From Fangia hongkongensis FSC776 = DSM 21703 (GTDB lineage Bacteria > Pseudomonadota > Gammaproteobacteria > Francisellales > Francisellaceae), in the NCBI RefSeq assembly GCF_000379445.1, contig NZ_KB902271.1, forward strand, positions 1 to 64,000: DNA of 64,000 nt, read 5' to 3'. Positions within the stretch are counted from its first letter, which is position 1. Every line of letters starts with the position of its first letter. The notes below the pieces were generated by a model that worked only from the letters and a program-made list of their open reading frames with translations, did no database searches and was not told where the DNA came from. Positions 25,839 through 35,006 of this stretch are shown here, one piece after another. Made by a program: the position numbers and the translations under genes.

Positions 25839-26741
25839 ATGCACCTACGACGATTTATTGCTATCTCCCTCACACTACCTGTCTTACTTTTCAGCTATAT
25901 TCAAGCTTATGCAACTATCAATGTTGTTGCTGCTGAGAATTTTTATGGCAATGTTGCCAAATTAATCGGTGGTGATTATGTGAATGTTAAGAGCATTATT
26001 AGTAACCCTGATGCGGATCCCCATCTTTTTAGCACATCGCCAAGCACTGCCGTTGCCCTACATGATGCTAAAGTGATTATTTATAATGGGGCAAGCTATG
26101 ATCCATGGATGAAACAACTTCTTAACACCTCTACACAAAGCCAGCCTGTTATCATTAATGTTGCTGATCTTATGAAGGTAAAAGAGGGCGATAATCCGCA
26201 TGTATGGTTTAATCCAAAGACATTTCCAACACTTGCCAAAGAGCTCGCTGCAAAGTTTAGCCAATTAGAGCCAAAGCACAAAAAAACCTTTATGTTGAAT
26301 TTAAAAACATTCCTTGATCGTGATCAGGAGATTAACAAGCTCATCAGTGAGATTAAATCAAAGTTTACTGGCACCAAAGTTACTGCAACAGAGCCTGTAT
26401 TTGGTTATATGGCAGAAGCACTTGGCCTTCAGGTGATGGATGAGAAGTTTCAATGGGTCATTATGAATGATGCAGAACCAACACCGAAAATGCTGATTAA
26501 CTATCAAAATCTTTTAAAAGACCATCAAGTCAAAGTACTGTTCTACAACAAGCAGGTAAGTGATAACACCACTCAAAGCATTCTCAAATTGGCACAAGAT
26601 AATCATATTGCTGTTGTTGGTGTGAGTGAAACCATGCCTCAAGATGCCAACGTGATCACATGGCTTAAATCTCTATTGAAAGATACACAAAATGCACTTA
26701 TTCAAGCAAATAAACCGGTGCAAACGACTCCCTCAGAATGA
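25839..26741 (+). CDS. znuA: Zinc ABC transporter substrate-binding protein
   Basis: 300 residues with a signal peptide (hydrophobic to about residue 25, then TINVVAAENFYG). The cluster A-I fold metal ligands appear in DADPHLF, DNPHVWFNP and EPVFGYMAEA, with a C-terminal VSETMP. It captures periplasmic zinc for the ZnuBC transporter. The His-rich loop of E. coli ZnuA is missing, and manganese binding by a related protein cannot be excluded. The Zur box upstream supports zinc. The stop overlaps znuC by four bases. Confidence 0.88.
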   Translation: MHLRRFIAISLTLPVLLFSYIQAYATINVVAAENFYGNVAKLIGGDYVNVKSIISNPDADPHLFSTSPSTAVALHDAKVIIYNGASYDPWMKQLLNTSTQSQPVIINVADLMKVKEGDNPHVWFNPKTFPTLAKELAAKFSQLEPKHKKTFMLNLKTFLDRDQEINKLISEIKSKFTGTKVTATEPVFGYMAEALGLQVMDEKFQWVIMNDAEPTPKMLINYQNLLKDHQVKVLFYNKQVSDNTTQSILKLAQDNHIAVVGVSETMPQDANVITWLKSLLKDTQNALIQANKPVQTTPSE

Positions 26742-27448
26742 ATACACCCTCTCCTATTATCAGATGCCACCAACTTGAAGTTGGTTATGGTAAAAACATC
26801 CTTGCAAAAAATCTTGATCTAACTGTCTATGAGAATCAATGGATTGGTATTGTCGGCAAAAATGGCATTGGCAAATCAACCTTTTTCAAAACCCTTTTAG
26901 GTATTATTCCAAGTCTAGCGGGCACGCTTAGTGTATTTGGCGCATCAGCGGGGAAAAACAATAAAATCATCAGCTACATTCCACAAGAAAGAGAGCTTAA
27001 TTTAACCGAGTGCACCTCTGGAATAACACTGATTAAAGCCTGTTATAAAGGCAGCAGTTTTGGCATTCCCTATTTCACGCGCAACTTTGAAAAAAATCTT
27101 GATTTTATTCTGGAAATCACAGGGGCAAAGCGCTATGCCTCTGAAGCATTCCATGCACTTTCTGGTGGGCAAAAAAAGCGCATTTATCTTGCCCAAGCAC
27201 TGATTAACAATCCAAAGTTAATGCTACTAGATGAGCCTTTATCTGATCTAGATCCACTTGCAAAGCATGAGTTTATCAAAGCGTTAAAGCGCATTCATCA
27301 ATCTAAAGAGCTCAGCCTTTTGATGATCTCTCACGACATGCATGAAATCGCTCATGACTTTGATCACTTTTTGCATTTTAAAAATCAAAGTGCGCATTTG
27401 TGTCACAAACTGCCCTGCCTTACGGAGGATGCCAGTGTTACATTATAG
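26738..27448 (+). CDS. znuC: Zinc ABC transporter ATPase
   Basis: 236 residues. Walker A GKNGIGKSTF, Q-loop in IPQERE, signature LSGGQKKRIYLAQAL, Walker B LMLLDEPLSDLDP and H-loop ISHD are all present. It drives ZnuB on the cytoplasmic face. ATGA overlap with znuA, and a 14-base overlap with the chosen znuB start. Confidence 0.9.
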   Translation: MNTPSPIIRCHQLEVGYGKNILAKNLDLTVYENQWIGIVGKNGIGKSTFFKTLLGIIPSLAGTLSVFGASAGKNNKIISYIPQERELNLTECTSGITLIKACYKGSSFGIPYFTRNFEKNLDFILEITGAKRYASEAFHALSGGQKKRIYLAQALINNPKLMLLDEPLSDLDPLAKHEFIKALKRIHQSKELSLLMISHDMHEIAHDFDHFLHFKNQSAHLCHKLPCLTEDASVTL

Positions 27449-28238
27449 CTTTATGCAGTATGCCTTTATTGCGGGCACGCTGATTGCCATCATCTCAGGA
27501 ATCGTGAGCTTCTTTGTTATTATACGCAAAACGGCTTTTGCAGCACATGGGCTTGGGCATATCAGTCTAACCGGCGCATCTGGGGCGGTGTTAATTGGGC
27601 TCTCTGCCATGTCTGGGCAACTTATTGCCAATCTTTTGGCTGCCTTTATCATGGGACTATTAGGTGATAAAATCAAAAAGAATGACTTGGCTGTTGGCAT
27701 AGTTTTAACCTTTTTCTTAGGGCTTGGCGCTTATTTTTTATTTTTATACCAAAGCGGTTATTCAGGTTCAATCATGTCGATTTTATTTGGCAATATCTTG
27801 ACCGTTTCAGTTGAACAAATCCTGATTCTTCTTGTGCTCTCTGTGATTATCCTTATTACACTTTGCATCACTGGACGTGCGCTTTTTTTTAGCTCACTTG
27901 ACCCTGAACTTGCCACTGCCAAAAAAATCCCCACAAGAGCGCTTTCAGTGATCTTTTTTCTAGTTTTATCACTCACGGTTACGATGGCCTGTCAAATTGT
28001 GGGCGTGCTTTTGGTGTTTGCACTTCTTATTGGACCTGGCGCTATCGCAACACAGTGGAGTGATGGCTTTTATAAATGCATTAGCCTTAGCATTATTGTT
28101 TCTATACTAACTGTGTGGCTGTCTCTTAGCGCCGCTTTTTATCTAGATTTGCCTGCAAGTTTTTGTATCACTATGATTATCTGTTTTTTATACCTCTGCG
28201 GCATTGCTAAACACTTTTACTATCAGCATTTTAGATAA
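27435..28238 (+). CDS. znuB: Zinc ABC transporter permease
   Basis: 267 residues from a GTG at 27435 that has GGAGG six bases upstream. An ATG at 27429 is too close to that site, and an ATG at 27453 is another option. Seven to nine hydrophobic helices. The GLGHISLTGASGAVLIG segment is the family's conserved cytoplasmic loop region. It forms the membrane channel of the znuACB importer. The stop is 4 bases before zur. Confidence 0.9.
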   Translation: MLHYSFMQYAFIAGTLIAIISGIVSFFVIIRKTAFAAHGLGHISLTGASGAVLIGLSAMSGQLIANLLAAFIMGLLGDKIKKNDLAVGIVLTFFLGLGAYFLFLYQSGYSGSIMSILFGNILTVSVEQILILLVLSVIILITLCITGRALFFSSLDPELATAKKIPTRALSVIFFLVLSLTVTMACQIVGVLLVFALLIGPGAIATQWSDGFYKCISLSIIVSILTVWLSLSAAFYLDLPASFCITMIICFLYLCGIAKHFYYQHFR

Positions 28239-28242
28239 ACCC

Positions 28243-28671
28243 ATGACAGCGATTGATACTATTAAGGCCTACTGTGCTCATCATAAAATCAGGCTCACGC
28301 CAATAAGGCTACACATTATTCATTGCTTAAGCGAGCAAAGCACGCCCATTAGCGCCTATGAGTTACTTGATAGATTAAAAATTGATAATGAAAATATGAA
28401 TATTATGTCCGTTTATCGCAGCTTAGATTTTCTCAAATCTCATGGTGTTATTCATAAAATAAATACCAATAATACCTATAGTTTGTGCTGTCACCCAAGT
28501 GATGTGCTCTGTCAGGTGTTTATCTGTCAAAAGTGTAATCAGTCATTTGAAGTGCATTCACTAGATATTACCAATCAGTTAAATGCACTTGCCGCAAAAA
28601 GCGGCTTTGAGATTAAACAAAATAAAATTGAGCTATTTGGTCTATGCCAAAGCTGCCGTGCTACTACCTAA
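28243..28671 (+). CDS. zur: Fur-family zinc uptake regulator
   Basis: 142 residues from the ATG at 28243; an ATG at 28204 lies inside znuB. Winged-helix segment IRLTPIRLHIIHCLSEQSTP, then MSVYRSLDFLKSHGVIHKI. The structural zinc site is the CQKC and CQSC pair near the C-terminus. The lack of the HHxH motif of Fur and the position as the last gene of znuACB support Zur. It would bind the box at 25786 and so regulate its own operon. Its last 30 bases overlap the end of ald on the opposite strand. Confidence 0.85.
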   Translation: MTAIDTIKAYCAHHKIRLTPIRLHIIHCLSEQSTPISAYELLDRLKIDNENMNIMSVYRSLDFLKSHGVIHKINTNNTYSLCCHPSDVLCQVFICQKCNQSFEVHSLDITNQLNALAAKSGFEIKQNKIELFGLCQSCRATT

Positions 28672-29784
28672 ATCAAGTGCTTCATCCGCTGAAGTATACT
28701 GAAGCCCAAGCGCTACAGCAACAGGCTCAGAGGTTAACATTCCCTTATGGACACTTAAGCCATTTTTTAGATGTACATCATCATTAAGCGCTTTTTTATA
28801 GCCTTTATTTGCCAATGCTAGCGCAAAAGGTAGTGTAGCATTATTCAAGGCTTCCGTTGAAGTTCTTGCAACCGCGCCTGGCATATTAGCCACACAATAA
28901 TGCACCACCTCATCAACAATATAAGTCGGCTCAGCATGTGTCGTTGCCTTAGAGGTCTCAAAACATCCCCCTTGGTCAATCGCAACATCAACTACAACAG
29001 AACCTTTTTTCATTGATTTGATCATTTCTTTTGTCACAAGTTTTGGCGCTTGAGCCCCTGGCACAAGAACAGCGCCCACGACTAAATCTGCCTCTTGCAC
29101 ATACTTTTGTACGCTATCTTTTGTTGCATAAATACAATTAAGTTTAGGACCAAAATAATCATCGAGCTCTCGCAAACGATCCAAAGATCTATCAAGAACG
29201 GTAACATGCGCCTCCATTCCAATTGCCATGCGAATAGCATTTAAGCCAACAACACCGCCACCAATGACCACAACTTTGGCTGATTTCACCCCCGGCACAC
29301 CACCTAAGAGTACACCACTTCCACCTTGCGCCTTTTCAAGACAATGCGCACCTGCTTGAATAGATAAACGCCCAGCGACCTCACTCATTGGCGTTAAAAG
29401 TGGTAACCTGCCTTTAGCGTCTGTCACAGTCTCATAAGCAATCGCCGTACAGCCTGACTCTAATAGCAAATCTGTTTGAAGCGGATCTGGTGCCAAATGT
29501 AAATAAGTAAATAATAGCTGATCTTCTCGAAGCATTCTGCATTCATTTGGTTGTGGTTCTTTTACTTTTACAATCATCTGAGCGTTATCAAAAACTTCCT
29601 TTGCTGTAGAGGCAATTTTTGCACCCACTTGGGTATACTCTTTATCACTAAAGCCAATACCATCACCTGCTTTTGTCTCAACGATCACCTCATGCCCATG
29701 ATGAATAAGCTCAGCAGCACTTCCTGGCGTTAAACCAACACGATACTCGTGGTTTTTAATCTCTTTTGGTACCCCGATAATCAT
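28642..29784 (-). CDS. ald: Alanine dehydrogenase
   Basis: 380 residues, about ten longer than usual. It interconverts L-alanine with pyruvate and ammonia using NAD. The N-terminal [20 protein letters not shown], the MIVKVKEP substrate-lysine region, YLHLAPD with the catalytic His, the Rossmann [12 protein letters not shown], and [11 protein letters not shown] are all typical. An AGGAGTGAG ribosome site precedes the ATG. It is monocistronic, convergent with zur and overlapping it by 30 bases. Confidence 0.95.
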   Translation of the reverse strand: MIIGVPKEIKNHEYRVGLTPGSAAELIHHGHEVIVETKAGDGIGFSDKEYTQVGAKIASTAKEVFDNAQMIVKVKEPQPNECRMLREDQLLFTYLHLAPDPLQTDLLLESGCTAIAYETVTDAKGRLPLLTPMSEVAGRLSIQAGAHCLEKAQGGSGVLLGGVPGVKSAKVVVIGGGVVGLNAIRMAIGMEAHVTVLDRSLDRLRELDDYFGPKLNCIYATKDSVQKYVQEADLVVGAVLVPGAQAPKLVTKEMIKSMKKGSVVVDVAIDQGGCFETSKATTHAEPTYIVDEVVHYCVANMPGAVARTSTEALNNATLPFALALANKGYKKALNDDVHLKNGLSVHKGMLTSEPVAVALGLQYTSADEALDLGSSTAALA

Positions 29785-29817
29785 TTCTCACTCCTATATT
29801 AACCCTGCTAATACATC

Positions 29818-29851
29818 CCAAAAATAAAAGTTATTTAAGCTTTATTTTTGG
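29818..29851. promoter_or_regulatory. 11-bp inverted repeat upstream of ald
   Basis: CCAAAAATAAA (29818-29828) and TTTATTTTTGG (29841-29851) form a perfect inverted repeat with a 12-base spacer, starting 34 bases before the ald start codon. It could be an operator (ald is commonly Lrp/AsnC-controlled) or a 5' leader hairpin. AT-rich, so modest weight. Confidence 0.4.
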
Positions 29852-30254
29852 CAATTAAATACCATCTGGTGAACCCACCATCAAACGAGCAAACTATAAC
29901 ATATTTTATCTAAATACCAAGCTGTTACGCCCATCAAATAACAAATATTCACTCTTTTGGAGTTTTTATACATAAGCTTAAGAGCAATGCTATAACTTTT
30001 ATGCGCATTTCTGCAATCTCAAACTAGAGAGTTAAATATATCGCATCTTGATTGGCGTAAAAACCACTCCCAAAAACACCCCTTTTAAGAGCTTTTCTAT
30101 AACACCACATCTCAAGTCACATTATCACAAAATACTGCATAACCTATGGCGCTTACAAATCAAGTAGTTTTACGCTTTTTCATCTCACTTATCAAACTAC
30201 AATAATATAATTGCTTATTAAAAATTTATTGGTTACAACGTATTATTAAATTGG
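29852..30254. other. Intergenic stretch without a visible gene
   Basis: About 400 bases of AT-rich sequence between the divergent ald and the small HTH gene. I see no open frame with a ribosome site, no tRNA-like fold and no strong hairpin. It probably carries the promoters of both neighbours. Confidence 0.5.
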
Positions 30255-30263
30255 ATGGAGACA

Positions 30264-30569
30264 ATGAAAGTAAATCAGTTTGTCAGTCAAAGTTTTGAAA
30301 TGTATATTAAAAATCATTATCACAATGATATTGCTAAAACGCTTCAGGAGTTTAAAACCTTAGGGCTAAGTTATCCACAAATAGCAGCTGAAACAAACTA
30401 TTCAGAGGCCACCATTCGCAAATATTTCCGTAAATATGAAATTCGACTTAAGGGTGAAACCAAAGCTGATATAGCCAACACTCCCATGAGATACCAAGCA
30501 TTTAAAAACATGCACTTAGACCTTCCCAACCTGACAGCATCAAATTTTCTATATCGCACTTGGCGCTAG
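30264..30569 (+). CDS. Small HTH protein upstream of pilB
   Basis: 101 residues from the second ATG (30264); an ATG at 30255 overlaps the GGAG site. The middle (LGLSYPQIAAETNYSEATIR, then KYFRKYEI) is a helix-turn-helix of the kind found in small DNA-binding proteins and resolvase tails. The rest is basic. Function is unknown. Its place 171 bases ahead of pilB-pilC makes a role in pilus or competence control possible but unproven. Confidence 0.5.
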   Translation: MKVNQFVSQSFEMYIKNHYHNDIAKTLQEFKTLGLSYPQIAAETNYSEATIRKYFRKYEIRLKGETKADIANTPMRYQAFKNMHLDLPNLTASNFLYRTWR

Positions 30570-30638
30570 CAAAATTTCAATACTTAGAACCCTATCTAAC
30601 AACACAATATTAATTAGAACAGCAAGGGAGTTACTACA

Positions 30639-30719
30639 ATGAACAACAGTGAAACGGACAGCTATTTGCCTAAGGCAATGGATAAAGCCAAATCACATTC
30701 TATACTTAGATTTACATAA
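30639..30719 (+). CDS. Possible 26-residue ORF ahead of pilB
   Basis: ATG at 30639 follows an AAGGGAG site at 9 bases. The peptide is polar (MNNSETDSYLPKAMDKAKSH and a short tail) and no family is recognised. It ends 21 bases before pilB. It may be a leader peptide or chance. Confidence 0.3.
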   Translation: MNNSETDSYLPKAMDKAKSHSILRFT

Positions 30720-30740
30720 AGGACAATGCATTGACATACC

Positions 30741-32456
30741 ATGCCCCAAGCAAACCAAAATGCCATTACAAGCTTTATTCTAAATGAAAAACTTGCCGAA
30801 GCTGACGCACTCAATGATGCGATTACTGAGGCAAACAAATCAAATACACCGCTTATTAAGCATCTGGTTATCAATCAAGTTGTCGATGGAAAGCTCTTTG
30901 CAATAAAAGCTGCTGAGTTTTTCAACCTCTCTTTGTTTGATTTAAATGCCTATAATGCTGATTTCATCCCTAAAAAGATTCTCTCTGAGCGCATCAATAC
31001 CACCTATCACTGCATGCCAATTTACCGCCATGGGAACAAACTATTCCTTGCAACCAGTAACCCGATGGATGTCTCCGCTGTTAGGGAGTATCGCTTTGCC
31101 AGTAATTTGGATGTTGAACAGGTGATTGTTGAGGCAAGCATACTTGATAAGCTTATCGAAGAGATGGTAGAAGTCTCCTCTGCATCAGCATTACAATCCC
31201 TCGAAAGCATGGATTTAGATGATATCGTACTTGATATTGTTGAAACGGATGAGCTCGATGACGATGATGATTTGGATGATAATGATGAGCCAATTATCAA
31301 GTACATTAACAAAGTTATTGTTGATGCCATTAACAAAGGCGCATCAGATATTCATTTTGAGCCTTATGCCAAAAGTTATCGAATACGCTATCGTATCGAT
31401 GGATTGTTGCAAGAGATTTCCTCCCCTTCACTCAAAATTGCCTCACGTGTTGCCTCTAGAATTAAAATCATGTCACAACTTAATATTGCCGAGAGGCGCC
31501 TCCCGCAAGATGGTCGTTTTAAGTTAAAGGTCTCGCGCACACGCGTCATTGATTTTCGTGTAAGCATTTGCCCCACAGCGTTTGGTGAGAAGGTTGTGTT
31601 GAGGATTCTTGATCAAGCCAAAACTCAACTTGGCATCGATAAACTTGGATTTGATCCAAAACAAAAGGATATTTATCTAGCTGCCCTTGAGCAATCTCAG
31701 GGCATGGTTCTTGTAACAGGGCCCACAGGAAGCGGAAAAACAGTAACACTCTACACCGGGCTTCATCTTATCAACAAAATTGATAAGAATATCTCAACCG
31801 CTGAGGATCCTGTTGAGATTAATGTTTATGGTATTAATCAAGTGCAAATCAACCATAAGCAAGGTTTAACCTTTGCCAAAGCACTTAAAGCCTTTTTACG
31901 TCAAGATCCTGATATTATCATGATCGGGGAAATTCGAGACTTTGAAACTGCCGATATTGCAATTAAAGCGGCTCAAACAGGACATTTGGTATTATCTACT
32001 GTGCATACCAATAGCGCACCTGAAACCTTAAGCAGGCTTCTTGATATGGGTATCCCACACTACAATATTGTCTCATCAGTCTCAGTAATTATTGCACAGC
32101 GTCTGGCGCGAAAACTCTGCCCACATTGCAAAGTAAAAGCGAAAAATGTCTCTAAAGAGCTTCTGCTAGATATGGGCATACGCCCTGAATATATTGAAGG
32201 GGAGCTCAATGCTTACAGCGCATACAAAGAAGGCTGTTCAAGGTGTTTTAATGGTTATCGTGGCCGTGTTGGTGTCTATGAGGTTATGCCGATATCTCTG
32301 GCAATGAGCCGATTAATTGTGGAAGGCAGAAGCACACTAACCTTGGCAGAACAAGCACAACGGGAAGGAGTTGATAACTTACAGCAATCCGCCCTAGTGA
32401 AAGTTGTACAAGGTATGACTTCAATTGAAGAGGCACATCGAGTAACCTCAACTTAA
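30741..32456 (+). CDS. pilB: Type IV pilus assembly ATPase PilB
   Basis: 571 residues. Hexameric cytoplasmic ATPase that powers pilus extension. The N-terminal MshEN/GSPII_E region is followed by an unusually acidic linker (ELDDDDDLDDNDE). The core follows: GASDIHFEPY, Walker A GPTGSGKTVTLY, the Asp box, Walker B IMIGEIRDFETA and the His box STVHTNSA. A tetracysteine zinc motif (CPHC ... CSRC) is near the C-terminus. pilC follows after 14 bases. pilD is not in the window. With comEC at 37130 this suggests natural transformation. Confidence 0.93.
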   Translation: MPQANQNAITSFILNEKLAEADALNDAITEANKSNTPLIKHLVINQVVDGKLFAIKAAEFFNLSLFDLNAYNADFIPKKILSERINTTYHCMPIYRHGNKLFLATSNPMDVSAVREYRFASNLDVEQVIVEASILDKLIEEMVEVSSASALQSLESMDLDDIVLDIVETDELDDDDDLDDNDEPIIKYINKVIVDAINKGASDIHFEPYAKSYRIRYRIDGLLQEISSPSLKIASRVASRIKIMSQLNIAERRLPQDGRFKLKVSRTRVIDFRVSICPTAFGEKVVLRILDQAKTQLGIDKLGFDPKQKDIYLAALEQSQGMVLVTGPTGSGKTVTLYTGLHLINKIDKNISTAEDPVEINVYGINQVQINHKQGLTFAKALKAFLRQDPDIIMIGEIRDFETADIAIKAAQTGHLVLSTVHTNSAPETLSRLLDMGIPHYNIVSSVSVIIAQRLARKLCPHCKVKAKNVSKELLLDMGIRPEYIEGELNAYSAYKEGCSRCFNGYRGRVGVYEVMPISLAMSRLIVEGRSTLTLAEQAQREGVDNLQQSALVKVVQGMTSIEEAHRVTST

Positions 32457-32470
32457 AAGAGACACATATT

Positions 32471-33688
32471 ATGGCTGCAAAAAATAAAACAAAGAAGAAA
32501 GTTTTTTTATGGAAAGGGACCGACCGTTATGGCATTAAAAAATCAGGGATTATTGAATCTTTAAATATTGATCTTGCTAAAGCACAAGTTGAGCGCGATG
32601 GGATCAAGATTATAAAAATCAAAAAAAAGCCAATTGAAATTTTTCCCACTCCCATTAAAGTTGCAGATATTACCCTTTTTTCAAGACAACTGGCTACCAT
32701 GACAGCAGCAGGGGTGCCAATTATTCGCGCACTTGATACGATCATTGAGTCTGTTTATAAAAATAACTCCTTAAAGCGTCTTATTCTTAACCTTAAAATC
32801 ACGCTGGAAAAAGGTAACACTTTGGCTGATAGTTTACGTATGCATCCTAAATACTTTGATAAGCTTTTTTGTAATCTCTGTGAAGCGGGAGAAGAATCTG
32901 GAACCTTGGATATTATGCTTGATCGCATTGCATCACATAGGGAGGCAATTGAAAGCATTAAGAAAAAAGTTAAAAAGGCGCTTACCTACCCTGCAATGGT
33001 TATTGGTGTTGCGATTATCGTGACTTGGGTTTTACTTAATTTCGCCATTCCTGCTTTTGCTGAGATATTTACCTCCTCTGGCACCAAGCTACCAACCATC
33101 ACCAGAATCACCATTGACATCTCTGAGTTCACACAGCAATTTTGGTGGATCATTGTGCTTCTACTAATCATACTATTTATTAGCTATAAATTTGCTCGAA
33201 AACGCTACCCTATCACGCAAAAATGGATTGATTTCTCTTTACTTAAACTGCCTGTTATTGGCACGGTGATTCGAAAATCTGCACTTGCGCGTTTTGCCAG
33301 AACATTAGAAACCACAACAGCAGCAGGAATGCCACTTATGGACGCCCTTAAAGCAGTTGCCCCAGCGACAGGTAACATTAAATATGAAGATGCAACTTTA
33401 TTTGTCAGAGATGAGGTATCCAAAGGTAAAACCATGCTAAGCGCCGCCTCACAGACAGGCGTTTTCCCAGGGCTTATGTTACAAATGATTGCTGTTGGCG
33501 AAGAATCAGGCCATCTAGAGGAAATGCTTGGCAACCTTGCCAAGATCTATGAAGAGGATGTTGATGTACTTGTTACCAACCTTTCAAGCGCGCTTGAGCC
33601 TATTATAATGATCGTTTTAGGCTGTATTGTTGGCTTTCTTGTTGTCAGTATGTATGTGCCGATGTTTAGCTTAGGGGAGGCGTTATAG
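32471..33688 (+). CDS. pilC: Type IV pilus inner-membrane platform protein PilC
   Basis: 405 residues with two GspF domains (conserved LxDxxxxxP-type helices and GEESG motifs at CEAGEESGTLD and AVGEESGHLEEML) and three hydrophobic segments. It forms the inner-membrane platform on which PilB acts. Immediately downstream of pilB. Convergent with the next gene, with a single base between the stops. Confidence 0.93.
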   Translation: MAAKNKTKKKVFLWKGTDRYGIKKSGIIESLNIDLAKAQVERDGIKIIKIKKKPIEIFPTPIKVADITLFSRQLATMTAAGVPIIRALDTIIESVYKNNSLKRLILNLKITLEKGNTLADSLRMHPKYFDKLFCNLCEAGEESGTLDIMLDRIASHREAIESIKKKVKKALTYPAMVIGVAIIVTWVLLNFAIPAFAEIFTSSGTKLPTITRITIDISEFTQQFWWIIVLLLIILFISYKFARKRYPITQKWIDFSLLKLPVIGTVIRKSALARFARTLETTTAAGMPLMDALKAVAPATGNIKYEDATLFVRDEVSKGKTMLSAASQTGVFPGLMLQMIAVGEESGHLEEMLGNLAKIYEEDVDVLVTNLSSALEPIIMIVLGCIVGFLVVSMYVPMFSLGEAL

Positions 33689-33689
33689 A

Positions 33690-34607
33690 TTAGTCACAAC
33701 TTGGAATATCTTTCATTTGCGATAACTTAGCCCAACTGTCATCAGAACAACCTGCTGGCTTTTCTTTCGGCATACACCAAGATTGCCATGAGCCGTTGTC
33801 TTTTGTTTGAAGACAGCTTTGATACCCATCAACACTTAAATAATCAGGCGGTAGAACTTTAGTCGTCATATTATTTCCTTTATCCATATTCCCTGTTTTT
33901 GTTTGACTCGTTACAGGCAAAGGCTGAGATAAGGTCACATAAGCATTCATTACAAACTTTTTAGACACCGCAATATCTTTAGATTTTTTCGCTGTGCTTG
34001 CATTTTCCATGCTATCTGCCGCACGCACATACAACGCTGCGCGATTATCTCTAAGTACGGCTTCATTCGCGTTGTAACTAATATTTTGAATCACATAATG
34101 TGAATGGGTATCTTGATTAAACTTCTTCACATACTGCTGAATAGATTGATACATCTGAACCATTGTCTGATCTTTCGCTTTATCAATCATTTCATTGCTT
34201 GGATCATAACTAACAACATCAATTTTGAAGCTACTGTTATTAGAGTTATTACTTTTAAGTTCACTCTTTAACTGTTGAATTTGCGTATCATTTAATCTTG
34301 CTTGAATAATGATCTTAATGTTTTGCGCACCACTTGCTGCTTGTGTTTGATCTAAATCAATCACTTTCCAATCCACTTTAGGTAACACACCTTCCAAGCG
34401 CTGAAGTGCTGCTTGTTGAATGATTTGACTGTCATCTTTAAGTGCTGTTGCATTGACTGTTACATTCACTAAAGCCGTTGTTGATTTAATCACCGTTTCA
34501 ATGCTTTTTGTGAAACTCAGTGTAGATGTTGGTGGAACAGGCGTATCTGCCCATGCGAATGATATTGCGCTTACAGCCAACATCAAAGGAACAACTTTTT
34601 TTATCAT
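33690..34607 (-). CDS. Exported protein of unknown function
   Basis: 305 residues with a clear signal peptide (MIKKVVPLMLAVSAISFAWA). The body, about residues 25-230, alternates strands and helices and is rich in Gln, Asn and Ser. Its layout recalls SIMPL (DUF541) periplasmic proteins, but no defining motif is seen. The C-terminal 50 residues hold four cysteines (YQSC, SWC, AGC, PSC), probably two disulfides. Monocistronic and divergent from the lipoprotein gene. Confidence 0.5.
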   Translation of the reverse strand: MIKKVVPLMLAVSAISFAWADTPVPPTSTLSFTKSIETVIKSTTALVNVTVNATALKDDSQIIQQAALQRLEGVLPKVDWKVIDLDQTQAASGAQNIKIIIQARLNDTQIQQLKSELKSNNSNNSSFKIDVVSYDPSNEMIDKAKDQTMVQMYQSIQQYVKKFNQDTHSHYVIQNISYNANEAVLRDNRAALYVRAADSMENASTAKKSKDIAVSKKFVMNAYVTLSQPLPVTSQTKTGNMDKGNNMTTKVLPPDYLSVDGYQSCLQTKDNGSWQSWCMPKEKPAGCSDDSWAKLSQMKDIPSCD

Positions 34608-34769
34608 CTTGTTATCCTCTCTATATAATGAAAACTAAGTGTAACTTATATACACCTTTATGATAAAGTGCGTTATACCATTATTTGCATGCATAACACA
34701 AGTGATGACTTGAAAAACCTCACACCTTATTCCATACTGCTAGGTATTAGCATGCCCTTAGGAACTCCC

Positions 34770-35006
34770 ATGTCAAAATGTAGCCTCCTTTTCCCAGTTA
34801 TTTTCGCCCTCGCACTTATTAGCGGCTGTGCACAAAAATCATTTAATGCATTTGATCCAAATTATACTGACTCGCCGCCAAAAACACCTGGATACTACAA
34901 TCCAAACTCACAAAAATATGGCATGCCTTCTAGCAATGCCCCTGTAGTAGAAAATGAGTTTTATTGGAAAAAATCACATGACAGTAGCGTCAGCGCACCA
35001 AATTAA
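34770..35006 (+). CDS. Small lipoprotein
   Basis: 78 residues from the ATG at 34770, which has a TAGGA site; the frame opens at 34668 but that extension lacks a signal. The signal peptide ends in the lipobox LISGC, so Cys would be lipidated. The mature part is short, proline- and asparagine-rich, and probably disordered (PPKTPGYYNPNSQKYGMPSS). Function is unknown. The last 17 bases overlap the opposite-strand PLP-enzyme gene. Confidence 0.7.
   Translation: MSKCSLLFPVIFALALISGCAQKSFNAFDPNYTDSPPKTPGYYNPNSQKYGMPSSNAPVVENEFYWKKSHDSSVSAPN

Noticed and set aside
27342-27434. Longer N-terminus for ZnuB starting inside znuC
   Set aside because: The extension has no membrane-protein character, and GGAGG at 27424-27428 points to a start at 27435 or nearby.
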